A stretch of DNA of 64,000 bases from JBFYTX01 sp963739515 (GCA_963739515.1 CAVUAO010000003.1:310001-374000), one strand, 5' to 3'. Shown: positions 41,398 through 50,614, counted from the stretch's first letter. A program made the numbers and translations. The notes: generated by a model not told the origin, from the letters alone.

Positions 41398-41703
41398 TTA
41401 TCGCCCCAGTTTTTCTTTGACCGCCCTGACCTTGCCTTCGATGGTCAAAGGCTTGTCGCGGCGGTCATCGATGCGGATGGTGGTCACGACTCTCTGCGCG
41501 CCGGCTTCGAAAGCGGAGTTGTGCATCCGTCTCGCCAGCGCCAGCAGCTTATCGAGGTCGCCTTCGATAATGGTATTCATCGCCGTCAGCTCGTACTTGA
41601 TGCCCGGCTCTTTCTGGAGTATTTTCACGGCGCCGGCGACAAAGCGGCTCACCGAGGGCGACTGCGTCCCCACCGGCACGACGCTGATATCAATCATCGC
41701 CAT
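41398..41703 (-). CDS. Thiamine-binding protein, MTH1187/YqgV family
   Basis: 101 residues forming the small alpha/beta fold of the MTH1187 family ('ISVVPVGTQSPSVSRFVAGA' opening, 'ELTAMNTIIEGDLDKLLAL' centre). Members bind thiamine-related ligands or act as tetrameric binding proteins. thiC and its riboswitch are 4 kb away, so thiamine handling is plausible. A promoter lies at 41737-41766, and AGGAGG precedes the ATG. Confidence 0.85.
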   Translation of the reverse strand: MAMIDISVVPVGTQSPSVSRFVAGAVKILQKEPGIKYELTAMNTIIEGDLDKLLALARRMHNSAFEAGAQRVVTTIRIDDRRDKPLTIEGKVRAVKEKLGR

Positions 41704-41736
41704 CTCACTTACCTCCTGATCTGTGGTAATAATGTT

Positions 41737-41766
41737 ATTCTAAGTTACCGACCCGGTAAAAGACAA
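41737..41766 (-). promoter_or_regulatory. Promoter of the MTH1187-TauE pair
   Basis: On the minus strand: TTGTCT (41766-41761), 18-bp spacer, TAGAAT (41742-41737), with a 33-nt gap to the ATG. Confidence 0.6.
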
Positions 41767-41839
41767 CCCTGCTGCACAATAATTCTCACAAAACGTTCAC
41801 ATTTTTTAACGGATGGTACGATATTAAGCATTTAAGCTA

Positions 41840-41869
41840 TTGCCCGCTGACCCGCAATTAAGCTACAAT
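41840..41869 (+). promoter_or_regulatory. Possible promoter of the CODH/ACS region
   Basis: TTGCCC (41840-41845), 18-bp spacer, TACAAT (41864-41869), about 76 bp before the first cooC. Moderate match only. Confidence 0.45.
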
Positions 41870-41945
41870 GCAAAAGGGGAACGATATGTAGTTTCCCGGT
41901 ACTCAGTTTTCCCCAGGTAATGACTATGCCAATAATAAGGCGTGC

Positions 41946-42731
41946 ATGAAGATAGCGATCACGGGTAAAGGCGGCGTGGGCAAGACCCTGCTGGCCGCAT
42001 TCCTGGCGCGCACGTTCGCCGGGGACGGCTATTCCGTCATCGCTATCGATGCCGACCCCGATGCCAACCTGGCGGCGACCCTCGGCTATCCCCACCCCGA
42101 ACAAATGACCCCTATCTCCGGGCTGAACGACCTCATCGAGGAGCGCGTAGGCGTACGTCCCGGCACCGCGGGCGCGTTCTTCAAGCTCAATCCCCGGGTG
42201 GACGACCTCCCCGAGAAATATTCCGTCAAGCTGGACGACATCAGAATCATGGCGATGGGGCGGATAAAGAGGGGCGGCACCGGCTGCTATTGCCCGGAAG
42301 GCGCGCTTCTCCAGGCTCTTGTCAGCCACCTGCTTTTACAGAGGGACGAGGTCGTTATCCTGGACATGGAAGCCGGCATCGAGCACCTGTCACGGGGCAC
42401 CGCCCGGGCCGTCGATAAGCTGATAATCGTAGTGGAGCCGGGGCGGCGCAGCCTGGAAACCGCCCAGACGATAAAATCGCTGGCGCAGGACCTCGGACTT
42501 CGTAATATCGCGGCCGTCGGTAACAAGATACGCAGCGAAGCCGACCGGGAGTTCATTAAATCTAATTTGCCCGATATCGAAATCCTGGGCTACATTAATT
42601 ACGACCCCGCCATCAACGACGCCGACCTCGCCAACCGACCGCTTTTTACCGCCAGCCCGTCGACCGCCAAAGCGGTCGCGGGCATCTACCGTAAACTCGT
42701 GTCAAGTCGTCAACCGGGCTCAAAAAACTGA
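41946..42731 (+). CDS. cooC: CODH nickel-insertion accessory ATPase CooC (copy 1)
   Basis: 261-residue MinD/SIMIBI-class ATPase that helps load nickel into CO dehydrogenase or acetyl-CoA synthase. The deviant Walker A is 'GKGGVGKT' at residues 7-14; 'AIDADPDANLAATLGY' and 'VILDMEAGIEHLSRGTA' are family marks; the metal-binding CxC lies in 'GCYCPEGALL'. It opens the Wood-Ljungdahl cluster, 45 bp before fhs. A second copy follows fhs. Confidence 0.92.
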   Translation: MKIAITGKGGVGKTLLAAFLARTFAGDGYSVIAIDADPDANLAATLGYPHPEQMTPISGLNDLIEERVGVRPGTAGAFFKLNPRVDDLPEKYSVKLDDIRIMAMGRIKRGGTGCYCPEGALLQALVSHLLLQRDEVVILDMEAGIEHLSRGTARAVDKLIIVVEPGRRSLETAQTIKSLAQDLGLRNIAAVGNKIRSEADREFIKSNLPDIEILGYINYDPAINDADLANRPLFTASPSTAKAVAGIYRKLVSSRQPGSKN

Positions 42732-42775
42732 CACTTATCGATAACATAGAAAAAATATATTAAGGAGGAATATAA

Positions 42776-44551
42776 GTGGCTTACGACACGTCGAAAATGG
42801 CTGACTGGCAGATTGCCGAAGCAGCCGAGGAAAAAATGCCCGCCCCGGACGAGTGGCGCACCAAACTGGGACTCAAAAAAGATGAAATACTCGCCTACGG
42901 GAAGGTCGCTAAAATTGATTTCCTTAAAGTTATCGAGCGGCTCAAGAACAAGCCGGACGGCAAGTACATCGAGGTCACGGCAGTCACGCCCACCCCGCTG
43001 GGAGAAGGCAAGACCACCACTACCATGGGTCTCATCGAGGGGCTGGGCTATCAGAAAGAAAGCGTGGGCGGCTGTATCCGCCAGCCTTCAGGCGGCCCTA
43101 CCATGAACGTTAAAGGCACGGCGGCGGGCGGCGGCAACGCTTTACTAATACCGCATACCGAATTCTCCATGGGCCTCACCGGCGATATCAACGACCTCAT
43201 GAACGCCCATAACCTGGCGATGGTCGCCCTGACCGCCAGGATGCAGCACGAACGCAATTACGATGACGAGCAGCTGGAGAGGCTCAGTCATATGCCCCGC
43301 CTGAATATCGACCCCCTGCGCGTGGAGATGGGCTGGATTATCGACTACTGCGCCCAGTCCCTGCGTAATATTATCATCGGCATGGGTACCCAGAAAACGG
43401 ACGGCTACATGATGCAGTCCAAGTTCGGCATCGCCGTCAGCTCCGAGCTTATGGCGATACTATCCATCATCACCGACCTCGCCGACCTGCGTAAAAGGCT
43501 CGGCGAAATTACGGTAGCCTACGATAAAAAAGGCAAGCCCATCACCACCACCGACCTTCAGGTTGCCGGCGCGATGACGGCGTGGATGGTGAACACCATT
43601 AACCCCACCCTCTGCTCCACCGCCGAATACCAGCCCTGCTTCGTCCACGCCGGGCCATTCGCCAACATCGCCATCGGCCAGTCATCGATTATCGCCGATA
43701 GAATCGGTCTTAAGATGTTCGACTATCATGTCACCGAAAGCGGCTTCGCCTCCGATATCGGCTTCGAAAAGTTCTGGAACGTCAAGTGCCGCTATAGCGG
43801 CCTCAAGCCGAACGTTTCCGTACTCGTCGCCACCGTGCGCTCGCTGAAAATGCACGGCGGCGGTCCTAAGGTGGTCGCCGGCGTACCGCTGCCGGATGCC
43901 TATAAGAAAGCCGCCCCGGAGCTCGTGGAAAAGGGTTGTGAAAATCTGGTGCACCACATCAATATCATCCGGGCGGCCGGCATCAACCCGGTGGTCTGTA
44001 TTAACAGCTTCCCCACTGATACCAAGGAAGAGACGGACATCGTCCGCCGGGCGGCGGAGAAGGCCGGCGCCCGCTACGCCGTGTCCACCGCCTATGCCAA
44101 GGGCGGCGCCGGAGCGGTGGAGCTCGCCGAGGTCGTGAAAGAAGCCTGCAAACAGAAGAACGACTTTAAATTCCTCTACCCCGCCACCATGAAGCTGCGG
44201 GAGAGGGTGGACAAGATAGCCAAGGTCGTTTACGGCGCTGACGGCGTCTCCTGGAACGCCACCGCGACGGAAAAAGCTAAAGCCTTCGAGGCCGACCCCA
44301 AATACGACGACTATGCCACGATGATGGTTAAGACCCACTTATCGTTGACCCACGACCCGGCCCTCAAGGGCGTGCCCAAGGGCTGGACGCTGCCCATCCG
44401 CGATATCCTGATTTACTCCGGTGCCAAGTTCCTCTGCCCGGTAGCGGGCGATATCAGCCTGATGCCGGCCACCGGCTCCGACCCGGCCTTCAGAAAAGTG
44501 GACGTGGACGTTAAGACCGGCAAGGTCCACGGCCTGCACGATGTCTCCTAA
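42776..44551 (+). CDS. fhs: Formate-tetrahydrofolate ligase (Fhs)
   Basis: ATP-dependent activation of formate to 10-formyl-THF, the first step of the methyl branch. 591 residues, longer than the common 557 mainly through an N-terminal lead. The P-loop is 'TPLGEGKTTTTMGLIEGL' near residue 71, with 'GGCIRQPSGGPTMNVKGTAA' following. 'HVTESGFASDIGFEKF' and 'PVAGDISLMPATGSDPAF' near the end are diagnostic. GTG start with AAGGAGGAAT upstream. Formate could arrive through the FNT channel at 35313. Confidence 0.97.
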   Translation: MAYDTSKMADWQIAEAAEEKMPAPDEWRTKLGLKKDEILAYGKVAKIDFLKVIERLKNKPDGKYIEVTAVTPTPLGEGKTTTTMGLIEGLGYQKESVGGCIRQPSGGPTMNVKGTAAGGGNALLIPHTEFSMGLTGDINDLMNAHNLAMVALTARMQHERNYDDEQLERLSHMPRLNIDPLRVEMGWIIDYCAQSLRNIIIGMGTQKTDGYMMQSKFGIAVSSELMAILSIITDLADLRKRLGEITVAYDKKGKPITTTDLQVAGAMTAWMVNTINPTLCSTAEYQPCFVHAGPFANIAIGQSSIIADRIGLKMFDYHVTESGFASDIGFEKFWNVKCRYSGLKPNVSVLVATVRSLKMHGGGPKVVAGVPLPDAYKKAAPELVEKGCENLVHHINIIRAAGINPVVCINSFPTDTKEETDIVRRAAEKAGARYAVSTAYAKGGAGAVELAEVVKEACKQKNDFKFLYPATMKLRERVDKIAKVVYGADGVSWNATATEKAKAFEADPKYDDYATMMVKTHLSLTHDPALKGVPKGWTLPIRDILIYSGAKFLCPVAGDISLMPATGSDPAFRKVDVDVKTGKVHGLHDVS

Positions 44552-44606
44552 AAGACGCTTAATAGAAGGCTGAAGCTAGAAGGCGTTTAAGAAGGGTCTT
44601 TTCCCC

Positions 44607-44636
44607 ATCCCCCCTCTCCTTGCCAGGGAGGGGGGT
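44607..44636. repeat. Hairpin element related to the one at 52869
   Basis: ATCCCCCCTCTCCT-TGCC-AGGGAGGGGGGT forms a nearly perfect stem of about 12 bp between fhs and the second cooC. Its centre CTCTCC..TTGCCA..GGGAG matches the element at 52869-52895. No strong T-run follows. It may be a small dispersed palindromic repeat or an RNA processing/stability hairpin. Confidence 0.6.
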
Positions 44637-44695
44637 GAAGGGTTGGGCTTGATATTTTCCCTGATACATGAAATTATAGTATTAAGGAAGGTATA

Positions 44696-45472
44696 TTGAC
44701 TATCAACATCGCCGTAGCGGGTAAGGGTGGCACGGGCAAGACCTCGGTGGCCAGTCTGGTCATCCGTTACCTGCTCAAGAACGAAATGGGCACCGTCCTG
44801 GCTGTGGACGCCGACCCCAACGCCAACCTGGCCGAGAGCCTGGGGCTCGAGGTAAGGCAAACGGTCGGGCGGATACTCAACGAGTTCCAGCGGGAGAAAC
44901 TTAAGATTCCGCCGGGTATGACCAAGGAAGCCTACCTGGAATACCAGCTAAACGCGGCGCTGACCGAAAGCCGGGGGCTGGACCTGATTACGATGGGGCG
45001 GGGGGAAGGGCCGGAATGTTACTGCTATCCTAACGTCGTGATACGTAAGCTGATTGATGAATGGGCGAAAAATTATAGCTTCGTCGTCCTGGATAACGAG
45101 GCCGGCATGGAGCACCTGAGCCGCCGCACCACGCAGAACATCGACGAAATGCTGCTCGTTTCCGACCATTCGGTTAAGGGCTTGAGGGCGGTGGCGCGGA
45201 TAAGAGAACTGATCAAAGAACTGAAACTGGTGGTGAAAAGGGAATCGGTAATCATCAATAACGTTCCGGGCGAGATAGATGCCTTGTTAAAAGATGAGAT
45301 GGCAAGGCTCGGTATCACCCCCGCCGCCGTGATACCGGCGGACGAGGCAATAAAAAGATACGACCTGGAACAGAAACCTCTTTCCGGCCTGCCGGATAAC
45401 TCCCGGGCGGTCATGGCGGTTAACCGGTTATTGGATAAACTGCTGAGCCGGGCCCGCGTACCGACCGGGTGA
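44696..45472 (+). CDS. CooC-like nickel-insertion ATPase (copy 2, possibly AcsF)
   Basis: 258 residues, the same family as the first cooC but clearly diverged. Walker A 'GKGGTGKT' at residues 9-16, 'VDADPNANLAESLG', CxC in 'ECYCYPNVVI' and 'VVLDNEAGMEHLSRRTT'. Two such ATPases in one CODH/ACS cluster suggest a split of work, one maturing CODH and the other acetyl-CoA synthase (AcsF); which does which cannot be told. TTG start after AAGGAAGG. Confidence 0.9.
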   Translation: MTINIAVAGKGGTGKTSVASLVIRYLLKNEMGTVLAVDADPNANLAESLGLEVRQTVGRILNEFQREKLKIPPGMTKEAYLEYQLNAALTESRGLDLITMGRGEGPECYCYPNVVIRKLIDEWAKNYSFVVLDNEAGMEHLSRRTTQNIDEMLLVSDHSVKGLRAVARIRELIKELKLVVKRESVIINNVPGEIDALLKDEMARLGITPAAVIPADEAIKRYDLEQKPLSGLPDNSRAVMAVNRLLDKLLSRARVPTG

Positions 45473-45491
45473 TGAACATAACTTATGTTCA
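45473..45491. promoter_or_regulatory. 19-bp perfect palindrome just after the second cooC
   Basis: TGAACATAA-C-TTATGTTCA begins at the base after the cooC stop. AT-rich, no T-run, so more like a repressor site than a terminator. A TATAAT lies at 45568-45573, 13 bp before the next start codon, without a good -35. Confidence 0.45.
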
Positions 45492-45586
45492 AAACGTGGA
45501 AACATCACCGGACGCGCTTTCCAACTTATGAACTCGTAAAAAATATCCGGTGAGGAAGGTTAAATGTTATAATATGAGCCGAGAAT

Positions 45587-46495
45587 ATGCTTAAACAGGT
45601 CAAAATCATGGTATTGCCGCTGGTACTGGCGCTGATACTGGCCGTCCCCATGTTGGCTGGCTGCGGGGGAAAGGCGGCGGGGCCGGAGGAAACGGGGGCG
45701 GGAGGATTCACCCAGACACAATTGCAGCAAATAGTGACCGATTCGCTACAATCGGTGAAAAGCGTCAGCTCCTATAAATTTTCCCTGGAAATGAACGTGG
45801 CTCTGGAAGCCACCGGCGGCACTGAGGCGGGCAAGATGGGCGCGAAGCTGACAAGCAGCGGCGCGGCCGATAATGCCGCTCAAGAACTGCAGATGAGCTT
45901 AAATGTTACTGTAACGGATAATTCTACGGACAATCAAGGCCCGCAGAGTATTGACATGTACGTGTTGCCTGATTGGATGTACATGAAAACGATTACCGGA
46001 ACGGGTGAAACGTGGGTTAAAATGTCCTTGACTGAGCAGCTCAAGAAACTCTACAATCTGGATATGGTCGGCCAGGAATTTATACCGCTCCAATCGCCGG
46101 AGAAGATAGAGTTCGTCGGTTATGAGACGCTGGATGGCTCGGAGAGCTACGTTTTAAGAGTGTCCCCCAATATGCAAAATATGAAAACATGGGTGGAACA
46201 GCAACAGATGACGTCGGGGGCGGTAAACTGGGACCAGATACCGAACCTGGAGGACATCTTTAAGGAACTCTCCTACACCGCCTGGATAGATAAAGACACC
46301 AAACTGATTAAAAAAATGAGTATGACGATGCTCATGGAATTCAGCGCCGCGCAGGTCGGGGTCAGTGAATCCCAGATTAAAAAAATGAACATGGATGCGG
46401 ATGTGGCCATGACCGTGAATAATTACAACGAACCGGTATCCATCGTTTTGCCTGAAGCAGCCCAGAACGCGATGGAAATATCGCCGGGGTCGTAG
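45587..46495 (+). CDS. Lipoprotein of the DUF6612/LppX-like type
   Basis: 302 residues. Lipoprotein signal with lipobox 'MLAGC' (Cys26), then a Ser/Thr/Gly-rich beta-rich domain. 'LQSVKSVSSYKFSLEMNVAL' and 'YTAWIDKDTKLIKKMSMTM' fit secreted proteins of the LppX/LprG-like fold, which hold hydrophobic ligands at the membrane. Its presence inside the Wood-Ljungdahl cluster is unexpected; with its own -10 element it may be independently expressed. Function unknown. Confidence 0.72.
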   Translation: MLKQVKIMVLPLVLALILAVPMLAGCGGKAAGPEETGAGGFTQTQLQQIVTDSLQSVKSVSSYKFSLEMNVALEATGGTEAGKMGAKLTSSGAADNAAQELQMSLNVTVTDNSTDNQGPQSIDMYVLPDWMYMKTITGTGETWVKMSLTEQLKKLYNLDMVGQEFIPLQSPEKIEFVGYETLDGSESYVLRVSPNMQNMKTWVEQQQMTSGAVNWDQIPNLEDIFKELSYTAWIDKDTKLIKKMSMTMLMEFSAAQVGVSESQIKKMNMDADVAMTVNNYNEPVSIVLPEAAQNAMEISPGS

Positions 46496-46539
46496 TGGTT
46501 CCAAAGAAGAAAAAAGCCATAAAAGGAAGGGGACGATAA

Positions 46540-47427
46540 ATGGTAGCGCAACTTATCAAAGGCGCGGAGGTGGCCGCGCAGATACGTGAAGAACTGAAAA
46601 AAGAAATCGCGGACCTCAAGGCGAAGCACAATCTCGTGCCCGGTCTGGTCACGGTGCTCGTCGGGGCGGACCCGGCCTCCCAGGTCTATGTCGGCCAGAA
46701 GGAAAAGACTTCCCAAGAGCTGGGCATCTATTCCGAGCGGTACGACCTCCCGGAAAAGACCACCCAGAAAGAGCTCATCACGCTGGTGCAAAAGCTCAAT
46801 AAAAATCCCAAGATTCACGGCATCCTGGTACAGTTGCCGCTGCCCAAGCACCTCAACGAAGAGGAAGTGCTTTACACTATCGACCCCAAGAAAGATGTCG
46901 ATGGCTTCCACCCGGTCAATGTGGGTAAGCTGATGATCGGCAATCCGGACTATATGCCCTGTACGCCCGCCGGCATCCAGCAGCTATTGATACGTTCCGG
47001 CACGCAAATTGAAGGCGCCGAGGTGGTGGTGGTCGGCCGCAGCAATATCGTGGGCAAGCCCATCGCCAATATCCTGTTGCAAAAAGCGCCGGGCGCCAAC
47101 GCCACCGTCACCGTCTGCCACACCAGGACGCGCGATATGGCTTTCCATACCCGCCGGGCGGATATCCTCATCGTGGCGGCGGGCAAAGCCAAGGCCGTCA
47201 CCGGGGACATGGTCAAGGAAGGCGTTACGGTCATCGACGTCGGTGTGAACGAAATCGGCAAGACCGCCGATGGCAGAAGGATACTCGTCGGCGATGTCGA
47301 TTTCGAATCGGTGAGCAAAAAAGCTCGGGCTATCACGCCCGTACCGGGAGGCGTCGGCCCCATGACCATCACCATGCTCATGTTGAACACGGTCAAAGCC
47401 GCCAAAGTGGCGGCCGGCCTTAAATAG
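46540..47427 (+). CDS. folD: Methylene-THF dehydrogenase / methenyl-THF cyclohydrolase FolD
   Basis: Converts formyl-THF (via methenyl-THF) to methylene-THF with NAD(P)H. 295 residues. The catalytic Lys lies in 'QVYVGQKEKTSQELGI', followed by 'DVDGFHPVNVGKLMIG', 'VVVGRSNIVGKPIANILL' and 'PVPGGVGPMTITML'. The bifunctional enzyme covers both steps after Fhs. The next enzyme, methylene-THF reductase, is not found in this cluster. Confidence 0.97.
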   Translation: MVAQLIKGAEVAAQIREELKKEIADLKAKHNLVPGLVTVLVGADPASQVYVGQKEKTSQELGIYSERYDLPEKTTQKELITLVQKLNKNPKIHGILVQLPLPKHLNEEEVLYTIDPKKDVDGFHPVNVGKLMIGNPDYMPCTPAGIQQLLIRSGTQIEGAEVVVVGRSNIVGKPIANILLQKAPGANATVTVCHTRTRDMAFHTRRADILIVAAGKAKAVTGDMVKEGVTVIDVGVNEIGKTADGRRILVGDVDFESVSKKARAITPVPGGVGPMTITMLMLNTVKAAKVAAGLK

Positions 47428-47438
47428 AGAGGAAACCA

Positions 47439-47656
47439 ATGGAGGAAAAAACGGTAAAAAAAGAGCCCCCGGACGGGGCAAAGTGGACATCCTCGCGGAG
47501 ACCTACGAGACCGGCGAACCTAGGGGAGAAGATGCCGGCCGCTGGCGTCAGAAGCTGGAAAATCGGGATGAAAAACTCAAGTACCTGAAATCCGGCGAGC
47601 GCTACTGGTACAGCGCCGACTGGTTCGGCAGCGAAAAGAGGAAGAACCCCGCCTGA
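47439..47656 (+). CDS. Small protein between folD and acsD, frameshifted near 47478
   Basis: ATG 47439 opens 'MEEKTVKKEPPD'. One base is missing near GACGGGGC (47474-47481). With it restored the protein continues 'RGKVDILAETYETGEPRGED' and ends 'YWYSADWFGSEKRKNPA' at 47656, about 72 residues, rich in charged and aromatic residues, no cysteine. As written the first frame runs to a stop at 47585. No family recognised. Its place, 11 bp after folD and 13 bp before acsD, suggests a small partner of the acetyl-CoA pathway enzymes. Confidence 0.6.
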
Positions 47657-47669
47657 AAAAGGAGGCGCG

Positions 47670-48611
47670 ATGGCGTTGGAGATTCCTAAGACCGCCTACA
47701 GTGGTAAAATAAAAGAAGTAACGCTCGGCAGGGGCGATAAAGCCATTACCGTCGGTGGGGAAACGGCGTATCCGTTTTACCTTTTCGAAGGGCAAATGCC
47801 CCACCTGCCCCGTATTGCCATGGAGGTCTACGATATGCCCCCCGAGGACTGGCCGGAAGCCGCCCTCGAGCCCTTTGCAGGCGTTACTAACGACCCTGTC
47901 GCCTGGGCGCAGAAATGCATTAAAGACTACGGGGCGGAGATGATTTGTTTACAGCTATCGAGCACCGACCCCAATGGCCAGAACCGCCCCGCCGCTGAAG
48001 CCGCCGGGACGGCGAAAAAGGTGGCGGACGCCATTGATGTGCCGTTAATCGTCTGGGGCACCGCCAACCACGATAAAGACACCGAAGTCCTCAGAGCCGT
48101 CGCCGAACTCTGCCAGGACAAGAGCCTCATCCTGGGGCCGGTAGAAGAAGCCGACCATAAAAAAATCGGGGCGGCGGCCATCGGCTACAAACATACAGTC
48201 GTGGCGTCAACTCCCATCGATATTAATTTAGCCAAGCAGCTCAATATTTTGCTGGGCAACCTCGGGGTGCCGGACAGTCAACTGGTCATGGACCCCACCG
48301 TTAGCAGCATCGGCTACGGCGTTGAGTACTGTTTTTCAGTGATGGAAAGGATGCGCATGGCCGCGCTCACCCAGCAGGACGCCAAGCTCCAGTTCCCCAT
48401 CATTTGCAACCTGGCTAAAGAGGTCTGGAAGACCAAGGAAGCCAGGACCGGAGACGACCCCAAGATGGGCAACGCGAAAAAGCGGGGCATCCTGCTTGAA
48501 GCGATGTCCGCCATGATACTGCTTTTAACCGGGGCGGATGTGCTCATCATGAGACACCCCGAAGCGATAAAGCTGGTTAAAGATATGATTACGGATTTGT
48601 CCGTAGGATAA
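47670..48611 (+). CDS. acsD: CODH/ACS corrinoid iron-sulfur protein small subunit AcsD (delta)
   Basis: 313 residues, TIM-barrel small subunit of the corrinoid iron-sulfur protein that carries the methyl group. 'GGETAYPFYLFEGQMPHLPR' near the start, 'DYGAEMICLQLSSTDPNGQN' and 'MDPTVSSIGYGVEYCFSVME' are typical. It pairs with AcsC, encoded three genes downstream. GGAGG precedes ATG 47670. Confidence 0.95.
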   Translation: MALEIPKTAYSGKIKEVTLGRGDKAITVGGETAYPFYLFEGQMPHLPRIAMEVYDMPPEDWPEAALEPFAGVTNDPVAWAQKCIKDYGAEMICLQLSSTDPNGQNRPAAEAAGTAKKVADAIDVPLIVWGTANHDKDTEVLRAVAELCQDKSLILGPVEEADHKKIGAAAIGYKHTVVASTPIDINLAKQLNILLGNLGVPDSQLVMDPTVSSIGYGVEYCFSVMERMRMAALTQQDAKLQFPIICNLAKEVWKTKEARTGDDPKMGNAKKRGILLEAMSAMILLLTGADVLIMRHPEAIKLVKDMITDLSVG

Positions 48612-48624
48612 GAGGTAACAGAAG

Positions 48625-50589
48625 ATGGCAGAAGAAAAACCTAAAAGCATTGACCCCGCGTCCCTGGACATGATCGCCAAAGCCGCCGAAGAAGGGATAA
48701 GCACGGTCTTCGACCGTGCGGAAAGGCTAAAGCCCTGCCCCATCGGGGCGGACGGGAGCTGTTGTAAGAACTGCGCTATGGGGCCCTGCCGCGTGCCGCC
48801 GCCAAGGGGCAAAGAAGAAACACCTGCCGAGAAGAAAGCGAGGGTGGGGGTGTGCGGCGCCACCGCCGAGACTATCTCGGCCCGCAACTTTTGCCGCATG
48901 ATTGCCGCTGGCTCGGCGGCGCACAGCGACCACGGCCGCCGCGTCGTCGAGGCTTTCAAGCTCATGGCGGAGGGCAAGAGCAAAGACTTCGAAATCAAGG
49001 ACGAACAAAAATTACTAAAACTCGCCCTGGACCTGGGCGTGGATATCGGGACGCGGAGCAACCGGGAGATCGCCCTGGACATCGCCAGGAAATGCGAAGG
49101 CGAGTTCGGCAAGCAGGAAGGCGAAATTATTTTCATCAAGAACGCCCCGCTGAAACGCCAGGAAATCTGGCGTAACCTGGGTGTCGTTCCCAGAGGCGTC
49201 GACCGGGAGGTGGTCGAGCTCATGCACCGCACCCACATGGGGGTCGACCAGGACTACAGGAACCTGATGCTCCAGGGCGCCCGGGCGGCGCTGGCCGACG
49301 GGTGGGGCGGCAGCATGATCGCCACCGAGGTACAGGACTGCATGTTCGGGACGCCCTCGCCGGTACTCAGCGAAATTAACTTAGGTGTGCTGAAAGAGGA
49401 CATGGTCAATGTGGTCATTCACGGCCACGAGCCGGCCCTCGCCGAGATGCTCGCGGTGGTAGCTCAGGAAAAAGAAATCACGGAATACGCCAGGTCCAAA
49501 GGCGCTAAAGGCGTCAACCTGGCCGGCATGTGCTGCACCGCCAATGAGATTCTCATGCGCCACGGCGTGCCCATCGCCGGCAACTACCTGCAGCAGGAGC
49601 TGGCCATCATTACCGGCGCCCTCGAAGCGATGGTGGTGGACGTCCAGTGCATCATGCAGGGCATTAAAGAGGTTGCCAGCTGCTTCCACACCAAGATTAT
49701 CACCACCGACGACCGCGCCAAGATGACCGGCGCCGAATACATGCACTTCGACGAGTACAATCCCAAAGTTTCGGCACGGGCTATCATTAAAGCGGCCATC
49801 GATAATTTCCCCAACCGCAGGGGCAACGTGAGGATTCCCCAGATAAAGCAGTCGCTTATCGCCGGCTTTTCCCACGAGACCATCAACTACCTGCTCGGCG
49901 GGCTGTTCCGGGCTTCATATCGACCGCTCAACGATAACATCATCAACGGGCGCATCCGGGGCTTGGCGGGGGTGGTCGGGTGCAACAATGCCCGCGTGAC
50001 ACATGACAGTGGGCATATCACGATGATAAAAGAACTCCTGAAGAACGACGTGCTGGTGCTCTCCACCGGCTGCGGCGCCATGGCGGCAGCCAAAGCCGGA
50101 CTGATGATACCGGAAGCCGCCAAGAAATATTGCGGCGCCGGACTCGCCGAGGTCTGCGAGACCGTAGGTATTCCTCCGGTGCTGCATATGGGTTCGTGCG
50201 TGGATAATAGCCGCATATTGATAGCCGCCACGGCGGTGGTCAAGGACGGCGGCCTGGGCGACGATATCAGCGATTTACCCGCCGCCGGAGCCGCCCCGGA
50301 GTGGATGAGCGAAAAAGCCATCTCCATCGGGCAATACTTCGTCGCTTCCGGGGTCTATACGGTTTTCGGGACCACCTGGCCGACCTCGGGGAGCCGAGAA
50401 TTTTCCAACCACCTGTTTAACGACATGGAGACGATGTACGGCGGCAAGTGGGCTTTCGAACCCGACCCCATTAAAGCCGCCCACTTAATGATTGCCCATA
50501 TCGACGAAAAACGTAAAGCCCTGGGCATCGATAAAGCCAGGGAAAGAGTCCTTTACGACATGGCGATGAGAAGAGACCTTGAAGGCTAA
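48625..50589 (+). CDS. acsA: CO dehydrogenase catalytic subunit of CODH/ACS (AcsA, CooS family)
   Basis: 654 residues, homodimeric Ni-Fe-S enzyme reducing CO2 to CO. N-terminal cluster ligands sit in 'CPIGADGSCCKNCAMGPCR' and 'GVCGATAETISARNFCRMI'. C-cluster segments include 'NLAGMCCTANEILMRHGVP', 'LSTGCGAMAAAKAGLM' and 'HMGSCVDNSRILIAA'. The length and context favour the ACS-linked beta subunit over a monofunctional CooS. ATG with AGAGGTAAC upstream; acsB follows after 25 bp. Confidence 0.97.
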   Translation: MAEEKPKSIDPASLDMIAKAAEEGISTVFDRAERLKPCPIGADGSCCKNCAMGPCRVPPPRGKEETPAEKKARVGVCGATAETISARNFCRMIAAGSAAHSDHGRRVVEAFKLMAEGKSKDFEIKDEQKLLKLALDLGVDIGTRSNREIALDIARKCEGEFGKQEGEIIFIKNAPLKRQEIWRNLGVVPRGVDREVVELMHRTHMGVDQDYRNLMLQGARAALADGWGGSMIATEVQDCMFGTPSPVLSEINLGVLKEDMVNVVIHGHEPALAEMLAVVAQEKEITEYARSKGAKGVNLAGMCCTANEILMRHGVPIAGNYLQQELAIITGALEAMVVDVQCIMQGIKEVASCFHTKIITTDDRAKMTGAEYMHFDEYNPKVSARAIIKAAIDNFPNRRGNVRIPQIKQSLIAGFSHETINYLLGGLFRASYRPLNDNIINGRIRGLAGVVGCNNARVTHDSGHITMIKELLKNDVLVLSTGCGAMAAAKAGLMIPEAAKKYCGAGLAEVCETVGIPPVLHMGSCVDNSRILIAATAVVKDGGLGDDISDLPAAGAAPEWMSEKAISIGQYFVASGVYTVFGTTWPTSGSREFSNHLFNDMETMYGGKWAFEPDPIKAAHLMIAHIDEKRKALGIDKARERVLYDMAMRRDLEG

Positions 50590-50614
50590 CGTGGACTGGA
50601 GAGGTGAACAATAA

